Assembly: GCA_965215765.1 (NCBI GenBank)
Contig: OZ244118.1
Location: 2,728,001-2,792,000 of the forward strand
Source: G965212025 sp965215765
GTDB taxonomy: Bacteria > Pseudomonadota > Gammaproteobacteria > Poriferisulfidales > Oxydemutatoraceae
Reading direction: 5' to 3'
Length of the DNA stretch: 64,000 bases
In this document: positions 7,552-17,496 of the stretch, one piece after another
Layout of the letters: every line of letters starts with the position of its first letter
How positions within the stretch are numbered: position 1 is the first letter of the stretch
Position numbers and translations under genes: made by a program
Notes under the pieces: generated by a model
Told to the model about the DNA's origin: nothing
The model's database searches: none
What the model saw: only the letters and a program-made list of their open reading frames with translations

Positions 7552-8996
7552 GTTGTGTACCTTTGGGGAACCTGCAAATGGTGGTTTGTGGCCTGTTGAA
7601 AGGCATTACCCAACGTGCACAAGGCTTCTTCGCAAAAATGGTTGCCGATCAGCTGAATGCCGACTGGCAAATGTTGTTTGAAACCCGCTGGAAGTGCCAA
7701 GGCTGGCAAGCCTGCCAGATTGACAGCTGTCGTGTACACGTCCGAAAGGTACATTTGTACCGGATTCTGCGTCTTCTCTCCGATGCAAAATGCCACATCG
7801 GGTGTAACCGGGCTGAGCAACACGTCCAAGTCTGCAAACTGTGCCGCAAACTCATTGCTGATTTTTCTCCTGACTTTTTGGGCTTTGAGGTAGTAGGCGT
7901 CGTAATAACCTGCGGACAACACGTATGCACCGAGCATAATGCGCCGCTTGACTTCCTCACCGAATCCTTCGTCTCGTGAAGACACATAAAGCGAGTCGAA
8001 GGTACCGGTCTTGCGGCCACGGTGTCCATAGCGAACACCGTCGTAACGTGCCAGATTGGATGAGCACTCAGCCGTGGCCAAAATATAGAAAACCGGAATA
8101 GAGAAACGCAAACTGGGCATGCTGATTTTTCTGACCTCACATCCCATGCGAGAAAAAACAGCAAGTGCCTCATCAATGACGGCAGCGGCTTGCGCGTCCA
8201 GACCCGTAGCAAAAAACTCTTCCGGCACCCCAATTTTTGTGCCCTTGACCGGTCGCCCCAGCGCGGCGGAATAATCCGGAACAGCGCGGTTAACGCTGGT
8301 GGAGTCTTTTTCATCAAAACCGGCGATGACATTCATCAACAAAGCACAGTCACGCACCGTGACAGCAAACACCCCGGCCTGATCCAGACTCGAAGCAAAG
8401 GCCACCATGCCGTAGCGAGACACTCTCCCGTAAGTTGGTTTGATCCCGGTTACCCCACACAGCGCAGCCGGCTGGCGAATGGAACCTCCGGTATCCGTGC
8501 CGGTTGCGCAAGGAACAAGCCGCGCAGCCACAGCGGCGGCAGAGCCTCCAGAAGAGCCACCCGGAACCCTGGTCAAATCCCATGGATTCTTCACGGCACC
8601 GAAATAACTGCTTTCGCTGGACGAGCCCATGGCAAACTCATCCATATTCGTTTTGCCCAGCATCACCATGCCGGCCTCACGTAACTTGCGGGTTACCGTG
8701 GCGTCGTATGGCGCCACAAAATCCGCGAGCATTTTGGAAGCGCAGGTCGTGGTATCCCCTTCGCTGCAAAAAATATCCTTGTGGGCGTACGGAATACCCC
8801 CTAAAACAGACCCCTGCCCTGCATTGCGCAGGCGATCGGCTTCCCGAGCCGCGCATAAGGCACTTTTTTCGGTGAAATGGATGAAAGCATTCAAATCCTC
8901 GTCGTGACCTTTGGCGCGCTCCAGAGTGGCTTTCACCAGCTCTTCGCTGGACAATTGTTTTTTTGCCAGTGCCGCCGAAAGATCGGCAACACCCAT
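7548..8996 (-). CDS. gatA: Asp-tRNA(Asn)/Glu-tRNA(Gln) amidotransferase subunit A
   Basis: The amidase subunit, releasing ammonia from glutamine. 482 residues, the usual length. The Lys-Ser-Ser catalytic triad is visible as K73 (AHKD), S148 (PGGSSGGS) and S172 (DTGGSIRQP). I place the start at 8996, where the protein reads MGVADLSAAL. The longer open frame to 9143 only translates the repeat array upstream. Its first ten codons are repeated ten more times in that array. No obvious Shine-Dalgarno sequence precedes the start. Confidence 0.96.
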   Translation of the reverse strand: MGVADLSAALAKKQLSSEELVKATLERAKGHDEDLNAFIHFTEKSALCAAREADRLRNAGQGSVLGGIPYAHKDIFCSEGDTTTCASKMLADFVAPYDATVTRKLREAGMVMLGKTNMDEFAMGSSSESSYFGAVKNPWDLTRVPGGSSGGSAAAVAARLVPCATGTDTGGSIRQPAALCGVTGIKPTYGRVSRYGMVAFASSLDQAGVFAVTVRDCALLMNVIAGFDEKDSTSVNRAVPDYSAALGRPVKGTKIGVPEEFFATGLDAQAAAVIDEALAVFSRMGCEVRKISMPSLRFSIPVFYILATAECSSNLARYDGVRYGHRGRKTGTFDSLYVSSRDEGFGEEVKRRIMLGAYVLSAGYYDAYYLKAQKVRRKISNEFAAQFADLDVLLSPVTPDVAFCIGEKTQNPVQMYLSDVYTTAVNLAGLPALALPAGFKQHLPVGIQLIGNHFCEEALCTLGNAFQQATNHHLQVPQRYTT

Positions 8997-10546
8997 GCAG
9001 CTAATGTCAGTCAAAACCTGAAACCATAAGGGCTGTTCGCCGTGCTGCGAGCATCCGGAACGGCACTCGCCTCCGGGTTGCCTGATCGTGAACCCCTGCC
9101 AGGAACAAACAGCGCCGCCGAAAGATCGGCAACACCCATGCAACTAAAGTCAGTCAAAACCTGAAACCATAAGGACTGTTCACCGTGCTGCGAGCATCCG
9201 GAACGGCACTCGCCTCCGGGTTGCCTGATCGTGAACCCCTGCAGGGAACAAACAGCGCTGCCGAAAGATCGGCAACACCCATGCAACTAAAGTCAGTCAA
9301 AACCTGAAACCATAAGGACTGTTCACCGTGCTGCGAGCATCCGGAACGGCACTCGCCTCCGGGTTGCCTGGTCGTGAACCCCTGCCAAGAACAAACAGCA
9401 CCGCCGAAAGATCGGCAACACCCATGCAACTAATGTCAGTCAAAACCTGAAGCCATAAGGGCTGTTCGCCGTGCTGCGGGCATCCGGAACGGCACTCGCC
9501 TCCGGGTTGCCTGATCGTGAACCCCTGCCGGGAACAAACAGCGCCGCCGAAAGATCGGCAACACCCATGCTACTAATGTCAGTCAAAACCTGAAACCATA
9601 AGGGCTGTTCACCGTGCTGCGAGCATCCGGAACGGCACTCGCCTCCGGGTTGCCTGATCGTGAACCCCTGCAGGGAACAAACAGCGCTGCCGAAAGATCG
9701 GCAACACCCATGCGACTAATGTCAGTCAAAACCTGAAACCATAAGGGCTGTTCACCGTGCTGCGAGCATCCGGAACGGCACTCGCCTCCGGGTTGCCTGA
9801 TCGTGACCCCCTGCCAGGAACAAACAGCGCTGCCGAAAGATCGGCAACACCCATGCAACTAAAGTCAGTCAAAACCTGAAACCATAAGGGCTGTTCACCG
9901 TGCCGCGAGCATCCGGAACGGCACTCGCCTCCGGGTTGCCTGATCGTGACCCCCTGCCGGGAACAAACAGCGCCGCCGAAAGATCGGCAACACTCATGCG
10001 ACTAATGTCAGTCAAAACCTGAAACCATAAGGACTGTTCACCGTGCTGCGAGCATCCGGAACGGCACTCGCCTCCGGATTGCCTGATCGTGAACCCCTGC
10101 CGGAAACAAACAGCGCCGCCGAAAGATCGGCAACACCCATGCAACTAATGTCAGTCAAAACCTGAAACCATAAGGGCTGTTCACCATGCTGCGAGCATCC
10201 GGAACGGCACTCGCCTCCGGGTTGCCCGATCGTGAACCCCTGCCAGGAACAAACAGCACCACCGAAAGATCGGCAACACCCATGCAACTAATGTCAGTCA
10301 AAACCTGAAACCATAAGGGCTGTTCACCGTGCCGCGAGCATCCGGAACGGCACTCGCCTCCGGGCTGCCTGGTCGTGAACCCCTGCCGGGAACAAACAGC
10401 ACCACCGAAAGATCGGCAACACCCATGCAACTAATGTCAGTCAAAACCTGAAACCATAAGGGCTGTTCACCGTGCTGCAAGCATCCGGAACGGCACTCGC
10501 CTCCGGGTTGCCTGATCGTGAACCCCTGCCAGGAACAAACAGCACC
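8969..10546. repeat. 143-bp tandem array between gatC and gatA (about 11 units)
   Basis: The unit contains the gatA start (minus-strand ATG GGT GTT GCC GAT CTT TCG, first ten codons) and its upstream DNA. Start codons recur at exactly 143-bp steps: 8996 (gatA itself), 9139, 9282, 9425, 9568, 9711, 9854, 9997, 10140, 10283 and 10426. Copies differ by a few substitutions and I saw no indels. Each copy upstream of gatA encodes a 42-codon ORF that begins with the gatA N-terminus (MGVADLSAALFVP) and ends in SPYGFRF-stop, 14 nt before the next start. A partial hairpin (GCATCCGGA with TCCGGGTTGC) lies in each unit. The array fills the whole gap in the operon. Confidence 0.97.
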
Positions 10547-10558
10547 ACCTCCAGGCCA

Positions 10559-10843
10559 TTACTTTTCAATGACTTTTGGAATCAAGTAAAAACCATCTTG
10601 GGTTTCTGGTGCCTGCATCTGCAACAATTCCCTGCTATTGGCTTCCGTCACACAATCCGCGCGCAGTCTTTGGCACAGCCCCAAGGGGCTGGCAAGCGGT
10701 TCCAGATCTTCGGCGGCGGCCTCGTCAAGAGACTTCACCAAAGCCAATATATCTGTCAATTGTTTCACCATGAGCTCCATCTGTTGCGGTGCGACAGACA
10801 GCTTGCTAAGGCGCGCTATTTTCTCAACTTCCGATGTATCCAT
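10559..10843 (-). CDS. gatC: Asp-tRNA(Asn)/Glu-tRNA(Gln) amidotransferase subunit C
   Basis: Small scaffold subunit that wraps around GatA and stabilises GatAB. 94 residues, normal length. The N-terminal pattern (VEKIARLSKLSV), the hydrophobic QLTDILALV helix and the C-terminal proline-rich belt are typical. It is first in the gatC-gatA-gatB order but separated from gatA by 1.56 kb of repeats, where the genes are usually nearly contiguous. Confidence 0.93.
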   Translation of the reverse strand: MDTSEVEKIARLSKLSVAPQQMELMVKQLTDILALVKSLDEAAAEDLEPLASPLGLCQRLRADCVTEANSRELLQMQAPETQDGFYLIPKVIEK

Positions 10844-11299
10844 AATGACTTGCGATGATTTCAGTTCCGGCTTTGCCTCGCTTCCTGCGCAAAGAAAAAG
10901 CCACGTGGTGTGCCACGGCCAAAGTTGCGACAGCCAGCAAAACGAAGCACATCTTCGCCTGCCCCAAATCCCTTTGTGTCAGCAGAAAAACTTGGCTCCG
11001 GGCACCTCGCTCGCGACCCACTCTGACGTGTTTCCGGAACCGATGATTGTACGCAAAAGAACCCGGACATACTAACCGGCACTCCTGCGTCGCTTGCTGA
11101 AAAGAGAATTTTCCCGGCAACGGCGGGTTCGGGGAAGCATCATTGCCAGAAGCCGGCCACTGCGCAACAAAAGACCTGAACATCCCAACTTCAGCCACAG
11201 ATAAAGCAAACCGGCGGCAGAGTTCGGCAAGGCGTGAGAAATACTGTGCGAGAACAAACGACAGCAACGCTTTGCTGCGCGTGCCGTGGATCGCAGCAC
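10844..11299. other. Gap with no recognisable gene
   Basis: About 456 bp between gatC and the aminotransferase. A GTG at 11299 overlaps the aminotransferase stop and opens a 75-codon minus-strand frame (to 11072) with a hydrophobic middle. It is Arg-rich, resembles nothing I know, and could be a gene remnant. A second minus-strand frame (11267-10824) runs into gatC and is equally unconvincing. Confidence 0.5.
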
Positions 11300-12496
11300 T
11301 CAGCGGGAAAAATCTTTTAAGCCTTTAATGAGGCGACTCAGCGCCTCGTCAATATGCTCGGCTTGCAAGGCACCAAAAGACAGCCGCAAATACCCCGGAT
11401 CCGCGCCGAAGGCACTTCCTGGAATCACCGTAACGCCGCAATTTTTGACCAAGTGCAATGCGACGGCAAAGTCATCAGGCTGGTTTTTCAGTTGCAGGAA
11501 AATATAAAAAGCCCCTTCGCTGACGGGATCGGAAATAATTCCCGCGAGTTCCTCGCGCAGTCTTCGCAAAAAAAGCGCGCGATTTTCCACCATGGCTTTC
11601 TTTTTGCTGGCCACGTATTCATTGCCGTGCATCAGACACCACTTGGCGGCGAACTGTGACACAGCCGGCGGACATATCAGCACGTTGTCCTGCACCTTGA
11701 CGACTGCCTCGCGAAGCGCAAGCGGAATCACCATATAGCCTATTCTCCAGGAAGCGAAACCGTAACTTTTGGATAAAGAAAACAACGACAACAGGTGAGG
11801 CTCGGTCTGCGCTGCAGAGGCGGGGGAGAATTGTTTCTCCGGCTCATAGTAAAAATCCTCGTAGGCTTCATCGCTGATGTGATAAAGCCCATGCCTGGCG
11901 CACAGGCTGCTGATTGCCTGCAAAACATCGCGGGGGCAGACCCGACCCGTTGGATTATTTGGCGAAACCGTGACAACGGCACGGGTTTTAGAACCTACCG
12001 CCGCTTCGATCGCTGCCAAGTCTGGTTGCAGATCGCCGTCTGTGTTCACTTTCACCGGTCGACAACCGCACATGGCAACCGTCATCTCGTGATTGAAGTA
12101 GTAAGGACGCAACAAAATCACCTCATCACCAGGATCACAGATGGCAAGAACCAAGGCATGAAAAGCCATGTTGGAACCCGCCGTCACTACGACGCATTGC
12201 GATGAGGAAACCGAGATGCCATTTTTACGCTGAAGCTTTTCTGCAATGGCTTCGCGCAGTTCCGTCAGACCGATCACCGAGCCGTAACCATGACAGGAAT
12301 TTTCAGTCATGCGTTGCGCTGCATAACTTATGGCTTCTGGCGGGGGAGGATAAAAAACAATTCCCTGCCCCAGCGAAAGGGTTCCCGGATTCTCGCGGCT
12401 CAACTGGTTGAATAACGGGATGACCGCCTCATCCACTTTGCGCATGCGTGCGCTACCGAACGCAAGACTTTTTACCGGCTTGGGCGGGGCACTCAT
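11300..12496 (-). CDS. Class I PLP-dependent aminotransferase
   Basis: 398 residues, fold-type I aminotransferase. Key features are the substrate-region PPPEAI (51-56), the asparagine motif SPNNPTG (178-184), the cofactor-contacting SDEAYEDF (208-215) and the Schiff-base lysine K243 in LSKSYGFASWRIGY. The amino-acid specificity cannot be assigned; it falls in the aspartate/aromatic aminotransferase-like group. It ends next to the gap before gatC and starts 55 bp after the J-domain gene, so the two may share a transcript. Confidence 0.92.
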   Translation of the reverse strand: MSAPPKPVKSLAFGSARMRKVDEAVIPLFNQLSRENPGTLSLGQGIVFYPPPPEAISYAAQRMTENSCHGYGSVIGLTELREAIAEKLQRKNGISVSSSQCVVVTAGSNMAFHALVLAICDPGDEVILLRPYYFNHEMTVAMCGCRPVKVNTDGDLQPDLAAIEAAVGSKTRAVVTVSPNNPTGRVCPRDVLQAISSLCARHGLYHISDEAYEDFYYEPEKQFSPASAAQTEPHLLSLFSLSKSYGFASWRIGYMVIPLALREAVVKVQDNVLICPPAVSQFAAKWCLMHGNEYVASKKKAMVENRALFLRRLREELAGIISDPVSEGAFYIFLQLKNQPDDFAVALHLVKNCGVTVIPGSAFGADPGYLRLSFGALQAEHIDEALSRLIKGLKDFSR

Positions 12497-12551
12497 TGAT
12501 TTTTCTCCCTGCTAAAAAATCGACATGCGGCGTGTGTTGGCACTGACGCGC

Positions 12552-13256
12552 TCAGTGACCTAGCAAGGTTTTTTTCGCCAGGTTGATTTTTTCGGCGAGG
12601 TAGTTAGACCCCCCTCGGTCAGGATGCAGTCTTTGCATGAGTATTTTGTAGGCTTTGGTGATTTCTTCCTTGCTTGCGTTTTCTGTGACGCCAAGAATCA
12701 GGAGAGCCTCCGCAGTTGTCATCCCTTGGCTTCTGGCAAAGGCCTGCTCCTCACCTTCCGTCCTCTGGTTGGCCTCACCACGCATTCGTGTCTGCATAAG
12801 ATAGCTCTGCAAAAGCAGAGCACCCTTACGATCGTTCTGGCGCAAGCATTGTAACAACAGCCCAAGATCTTCATCACGCATTTGCGACAGTCGCTTCCCC
12901 TCAAAATCTCCTTTCAGCACGACACCATCCAGCCGACGGTAGGCGATGTGAAATTCGAGTCGCAACCACTCGCTTTCAAAGCGCGGCATGCTCCGATTCT
13001 TAAGACCGGCGTAAGACCCCATGGAGGCCAAAAAAGGCACGTAGCGCAACAGCAGCCAGAGTCTTCTCACGAAGGGCAATGCCATGCCGATCACGGCAAC
13101 AATCCAGTGCGCCTTGCCGGTCACCACCAAACCCAAGAGTCCTGCGGAAACAAGACCGACCAGCCACTTCCAGCGCACACGCAACGGCTGCCTGAATATC
13201 CACCTCAAGCCAAGCAGGAGCAGGACGACGAGCAAAATGAGTAAAACCTGCTTCAT
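12552..13256 (-). CDS. Membrane-anchored J-domain protein
   Basis: 234 residues. The N-terminal 75 residues form two or three hydrophobic helices. The C-terminal 60 residues form a J domain of the Tim14/Pam18 type (ILGVTENASKEEITKAY, then the HPD motif in RLHPDRGGSNYLAEKIN). J domains stimulate the ATPase of DnaK/Hsp70, so this protein probably recruits a chaperone to the inner membrane. The membrane-first, J-domain-last order marks it as a specialised type III DnaJ-like protein rather than DnaJ. Confidence 0.88.
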   Translation of the reverse strand: MKQVLLILLVVLLLLGLRWIFRQPLRVRWKWLVGLVSAGLLGLVVTGKAHWIVAVIGMALPFVRRLWLLLRYVPFLASMGSYAGLKNRSMPRFESEWLRLEFHIAYRRLDGVVLKGDFEGKRLSQMRDEDLGLLLQCLRQNDRKGALLLQSYLMQTRMRGEANQRTEGEEQAFARSQGMTTAEALLILGVTENASKEEITKAYKILMQRLHPDRGGSNYLAEKINLAKKTLLGH

Positions 13257-13436
13257 GCGGTTGGTTTTCCCTCTTCCAGCAGCCAGGCTGAGGGTCGCAA
13301 AATGTCATTCATACTACGCTCGTGGGGTCGCAAAGACCTCCGATATTCTCTGGCAATCAGCATAATTTTCGCATCCTTGTGCAATAATAAGAACACTATC
13401 GTGCAAGGAAAACAGCTTGGGGCGACAAAAAAACAG

Positions 13437-14465
13437 ATGTATTTTGCAACGAAACAGCCGTTGATGGACACTCGCGGCAGGCCGCTGAGAGACTTGCGCA
13501 TATCGGTCACCGATCGTTGTAATTTTCGCTGCCCCTATTGCATGCCCACTGAGGTATTCAACACCAAGTATGCCTTTCTGGGGCGGAAGCACCTCCTGAA
13601 TTTTGAGGAAATTGCACGGGCGACCTGTTTGCTTGCCGAGCTGGGCGTTAAAAAATTGCGCTTGAGCGGCGGCGAGCCTTTGCTTAGACGCGATCTCGAA
13701 TCCTTGGTTGAGTTGCTGGCCGCAGTCCCTGGCATAGAGGATATCGCTTTGACGACCAATGGCTCACTGCTAAACAGTGAAAAAGCGAAACGATTGCACG
13801 CTGCAGGATTGAAGCGCGTAACGGTCAGCCTGGATTCTCTGGATGACAAGATATTTGCCGCCTGTAATGGTGTGGCCACCCCGGTATCGCAAGTACTTGC
13901 AGGAATAAACAACGCTGCTGAAGCTGGACTGGTGCCGGTAAAGATCAATATGCTGGTAAAACGAGGCTTAAACGACCATTCGATCCTGGACATGGCCAGG
14001 TATTGTCGTCAGCATGGCCACGTCCTTCGTTTCATTGAATACATGGATGTCGGAAACGTGAACGCATGGCAACCAAAAGATGTCCTTTCTGGTCGTGATA
14101 TTGTCGACATGATCAGCCGGGAAGCAGCACTGGAACCTGTGGCAAAGAATTATCCCGGAGAAGTCGCACAGTGCTGGCGTTATCAGGAGGGAGGAGGTGA
14201 AATCGGAATCATCACGTCTGTTACGTCACCATTTTGCCACAGTTGCTCCCGGCTGCGTTTGTCCGCTGACGGGAAACTGTACACGTGTCTGTTCGCAACA
14301 CGTGGGCACGACTTGAAAACCCGGATGCGGCGTGGCGAAGATGACGAAACTCTGAAAAAGTTTTTGAGCGGTATCTGGACTGAGCGCGTTGACCGCTACT
14401 CAGAAACCCGATCCAGAAGAGTCCACGTGCTCAAAAAAGTGGAAATGTCCTACATCGGCGGTTAA
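13437..14465 (+). CDS. moaA: GTP 3',8-cyclase (molybdenum cofactor biosynthesis)
   Basis: Radical SAM enzyme that begins molybdopterin synthesis from GTP. Counting from the ATG at 13437, the protein has 342 residues. The radical-SAM cluster CNFRCPYC is at C28/C32/C35. The second cluster lies near the C-terminus (FCHSC, then a Cys after the KLYT stretch). The C-terminal GG tail needed for activity is present. The open frame extends upstream to 13302, but that part has no family similarity. An alternative start at 13464 also exists. No other moa gene is nearby. Confidence 0.92.
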   Translation: MYFATKQPLMDTRGRPLRDLRISVTDRCNFRCPYCMPTEVFNTKYAFLGRKHLLNFEEIARATCLLAELGVKKLRLSGGEPLLRRDLESLVELLAAVPGIEDIALTTNGSLLNSEKAKRLHAAGLKRVTVSLDSLDDKIFAACNGVATPVSQVLAGINNAAEAGLVPVKINMLVKRGLNDHSILDMARYCRQHGHVLRFIEYMDVGNVNAWQPKDVLSGRDIVDMISREAALEPVAKNYPGEVAQCWRYQEGGGEIGIITSVTSPFCHSCSRLRLSADGKLYTCLFATRGHDLKTRMRRGEDDETLKKFLSGIWTERVDRYSETRSRRVHVLKKVEMSYIGG

Positions 14466-14632
14466 AGCATTGGGCATAAATTGGGCAAACGTCGCAGTAT
14501 TGCCACCGGAGGCACCACCAAAACACACGAGAGCCTGTCAATGCGCCACTGTATGGCTGAAGCCAAAACATGAATACCCACAATAGAACGCCGAGAACAT
14601 CAGGCCTGAAAAAGCTAAGCGCACAAGTAGAA

Positions 14633-14660
14633 TTCATGCTTGGCGTCAGCGTGTTATAAT
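14633..14660 (+). promoter_or_regulatory. Candidate sigma-70 promoter for the paralogue pair
   Basis: A perfect -10 box TATAAT at 14655-14660 is preceded, with a 16-bp spacer, by TTCATG at 14633-14638. It lies about 100 bp upstream of the ATG at 14759. No other gene could use it. The rest of 14466-14758 shows no gene. Confidence 0.55.
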
Positions 14661-14758
14661 GTCGGTTAGTCGCAGAGCCAAGGAATTCAAATGTTACTGC
14701 CTGAATCAAGGGTGCTCTGTTTAATGTATCTGAAAGGAATCACAAGGAGAAAGGAATT

Positions 14759-15844
14759 ATGACAGGTTTATCGGTCACTCAAAAATACGGCAGCTTGCTT
14801 CAGGACAACCTGGGGATTAACAAGAATGCGGAAATCACCAGTATCGGTTCGCAATCTTTGCAAATTACGCAACGCGGTAACAGTTGGCACGGAAGACTGG
14901 TTTGCTGGGTCAAGGACAACGTGTCTCCAATGTTCAGAAAACAAAGCCGCTCTCCCAAAAGTGGCTTTAACAGTCCGGTTCTACAAAAGTTAAGTGAGGA
15001 CATCGGGCTTGATCATTCAATGGGAGAGGACACAAAAACCACCATTCTGGACAGAGTGTCAAGTCTGGATGCTTCAGGGATTCCGGTTCGCATTAAACAT
15101 CTCAGAAAGCTGCTGGGAGGCGTGAATGTACGGCCGGATGTACTGCAAGCCATAGTATCACTTCCCGATCAACCGGGAGAAGTTCACGCGAGGACAGGCT
15201 CAACAGCATCCTCGCGCCTGAACGATGGGAGTGACTTTACAGTCCGCATTGAGCACCTGGCTGTTGGAGGAGAAGAGTACGTAACCGCTCTTCAGGAATT
15301 GGCTCAAGGACAAGGGCTGGGGGATTTCAACAACCAACACCTCTATGAGAAAACAGGTCTGGACGCAGAGGCACTGCTTGGACAGAACCCGCAGTTTGCG
15401 GGAACTGCTGAATTAGATGTGGGGCTCCGTGAAATATGGGAAGGGGCAGTGCAACAAGCAGTGGGTGGACTGAGTTCACCAACCATACCAGAGGCACAAC
15501 TGAAAAGCATATCAGACCAAGTCATTGACGAATTGTGCGATGAAATCAAGGGGGGGCGCACAATGGACAATAATGACCTTGACAAGCTCAAGCTGACCTC
15601 ACAGGGAGACATTGCCGACGAGGCACTTCAAGGAGCAATGCAAAGAACCGGCCTGAAATTTGCAGAAAAGCCTTCACCTAGTAAGAAAAGTCAGCTAAGG
15701 AATGACGTACAGGCTCGCATGACTAAAGACAGAATCAATGAGGATGGACAGGGGAGGTTCTATCCACAAACACCTGAAAAGGCCTTAGACAAGATCATCC
15801 TGAGTTTAGCGGAGGCGAGCCCGGCACTGTTTCAGCAGGGTTGA
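14759..15844 (+). CDS. Uncharacterised protein, member A of a tandem paralogue pair
   Basis: 361 residues, soluble, no signal peptide or membrane segment. AAGGAGAAAGG precedes the ATG. It is homologous along its whole length to the next gene. The N-terminal block shared by both reads roughly KY-SLL, GRLVCW-KDN at about 45-55, and SG-P-R-KHLR near 106-116. The middle is variable and the last third is helical and charged. I recognise no family. The high charge, lack of export signal and lineage-specific look would fit a secreted effector or phage-derived protein, but nothing proves either. It contains a run of seven G at about 15550-15556. Confidence 0.75.
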   Translation: MTGLSVTQKYGSLLQDNLGINKNAEITSIGSQSLQITQRGNSWHGRLVCWVKDNVSPMFRKQSRSPKSGFNSPVLQKLSEDIGLDHSMGEDTKTTILDRVSSLDASGIPVRIKHLRKLLGGVNVRPDVLQAIVSLPDQPGEVHARTGSTASSRLNDGSDFTVRIEHLAVGGEEYVTALQELAQGQGLGDFNNQHLYEKTGLDAEALLGQNPQFAGTAELDVGLREIWEGAVQQAVGGLSSPTIPEAQLKSISDQVIDELCDEIKGGRTMDNNDLDKLKLTSQGDIADEALQGAMQRTGLKFAEKPSPSKKSQLRNDVQARMTKDRINEDGQGRFYPQTPEKALDKIILSLAEASPALFQQG

Positions 15845-16001
15845 CTTCGTCTTGGCTCCTTAGGTTTCTTCTGGCTGCCGAAGGTGAGTTATTCCATGGA
15901 CACACCACTCGGCACACCAGAACTGCTTCACACTTCTCTTGTGTTGCCAGAGAGTTGCCGGAAAATCTGCGGGTTTCTGGAAAAGCAGGGAGGTCAAAAT
16001 A

Positions 16002-17069
16002 ATGCAGATCTCATTTTCTGAAAAATACTCAAGTCTCCTGAACCACAACACGAAGATTGATGGTCAGGCAGAAATCCTCAGCATCGGAGACAAAAGTTTC
16101 ACAATCAAGCTGAGAGGCCAATGCTGGAAGGGTCGGCTGGTGTGTTGGCTCAAAGACAATCTGCCCTTTATATTCAAACGCGAGAGCAAACCCACTGGTT
16201 CTGCTGAACATGTCTCTCTTGCCATACAGAAGTTCGAAAAGGACGTTGCAGGCATTGGGATAATGACAGAAAAAGACAATAAAAAAATTGCCCAAGAATT
16301 AAACAAACTGAAAAAATCTGGCCTTCCTCTCCGAGTGAAACACCTTAGGGATTTAAATCAATACTTGGGGGTATCTTCCTCCCCCCTGCCCCCGACGCCA
16401 GTCAGAATCACTCAGGAAACTAGCGAAAATGGACTAAAAATGGGTGCCAGGAATGGGGATATTGTGACGGTTACCGTTGATGGATTTAATCCCGGGACGG
16501 ATGATTGCGAGAAAGCGTTGCGTCAAATGTCCGGAAAACCGGAAAATTTTTACAAAAACCATATCCAGAGTAAAATGGATCGCACTTTTGCCATGCCGGT
16601 TGACTTTGTTTCCTCACCCGAAAGAAATCTGGAGCTCCACAAAACGTGGGCTGCGCTAGTTGACGATAAAATGCAGAGAAAAGGCTTGCAAAGTGTTGGA
16701 CGTTCACAGCTTCAGCATATTTCTGGTCAAGCCATCAACGCTTTGTCTGCGGAAATAGAGGGAAGCCGAAAACTGCTGCCTGAAGAAATTAAAAGGACGG
16801 GGGTCAATGGACAGTCATTTTACGAAAAAGCCTCTGGACTTATAGAACAGTACGGCATAAGGGCAAAAAGAACACCAAGTGTCGATGACATAGATAAAAT
16901 GCGGGTAGATGTTTTGGGAAAGATGGAAAAAACTGCCATTAGTGACAAAGGGCGTGTGCTCTATGCCCGAAACGCGGAGGGAGCCTTTGAGCGTGCAGTT
17001 ACACAGTATTGCTCTGAAAACCCTCTGCTCTTCAGCAACCCTGAAGATGATTGGAATAGTGCACGTTAA
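16002..17069 (+). CDS. Uncharacterised protein, member B of a tandem paralogue pair
   Basis: 355 residues from the ATG at 16002, which has a strong GGAGGTC ribosome-binding site; the longer frame from 15939 is unlikely. It shares with member A the N-terminal KY-SLL segment, GRLVCWLKDN, and SGLPLRVKHLRDL, and a similar C-terminal helical region. Divergence is considerable, so the duplication is old, unlike the recent gene-edge arrays elsewhere in the window. Function unknown. Confidence 0.75.
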   Translation: MQISFSEKYSSLLNHNTKIDGQAEILSIGDKSFTIKLRGQCWKGRLVCWLKDNLPFIFKRESKPTGSAEHVSLAIQKFEKDVAGIGIMTEKDNKKIAQELNKLKKSGLPLRVKHLRDLNQYLGVSSSPLPPTPVRITQETSENGLKMGARNGDIVTVTVDGFNPGTDDCEKALRQMSGKPENFYKNHIQSKMDRTFAMPVDFVSSPERNLELHKTWAALVDDKMQRKGLQSVGRSQLQHISGQAINALSAEIEGSRKLLPEEIKRTGVNGQSFYEKASGLIEQYGIRAKRTPSVDDIDKMRVDVLGKMEKTAISDKGRVLYARNAEGAFERAVTQYCSENPLLFSNPEDDWNSAR

Positions 17070-17496
17070 TGAGCACATTTTTAGCGATAGCTACGCCATT
17101 TCACGCAGAATAAAAGCCATTCTCTCTGAAAGCATGACGATAGATGGTGAACGTACAGGGAAGGCTGGAGCACCTCTTCCCCGGAACGCGCAAAAGGAAC
17201 GATGGGGACACGATTTTCATGTTCTTCACCCCTTTCATTGCAAGTAACCAGACCTGACCTGTTAGAGGAAGGCTTCAGAAGGTAAATAGACTTATCGATT
17301 TACGCTGCTTTTTATGGGGTAGCTACCTGAGCAGACGATTCCCTTCGCCAAAAACGAACCGAATGGCGATTTTCTTGAGCAAAAGAGTCGCTCGTCCCCG
17401 GCATTCAGCCTGTGTAAAAAAATTCAATCGGGTCAAGTCTGAACGACTTTGATGCTATGATCACAACAGGGAGCCATTCGGCAAACTTCCCTTTGG
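17070..17496. other. Intergenic region, no gene seen
   Basis: About 427 bp between the paralogue pair and tRNA-Pro. Short open frames have no ribosome-binding site or family resemblance. A TATGAT at 17454-17459, with TCAAGT 17 bp upstream, may be the tRNA promoter. Confidence 0.5.

Noticed and set aside
9011..10480. Series of 91-codon ORFs in the gatA array
   Set aside because: They are read-throughs of two consecutive units in changing frame. Only the 42-codon frame that starts with the gatA codons is constant from unit to unit.
8969..10546. CRISPR-like periodic array
   Set aside because: The 143-bp unit is repeated over its full length, with no unique spacers, and it derives from the gatA start. 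No cas genes are nearby.
13302..13436. N-terminal extension of MoaA
   Set aside because: The 45 extra residues have no similarity to MoaA; internal ATGs at 13437 or 13464 give the normal length.
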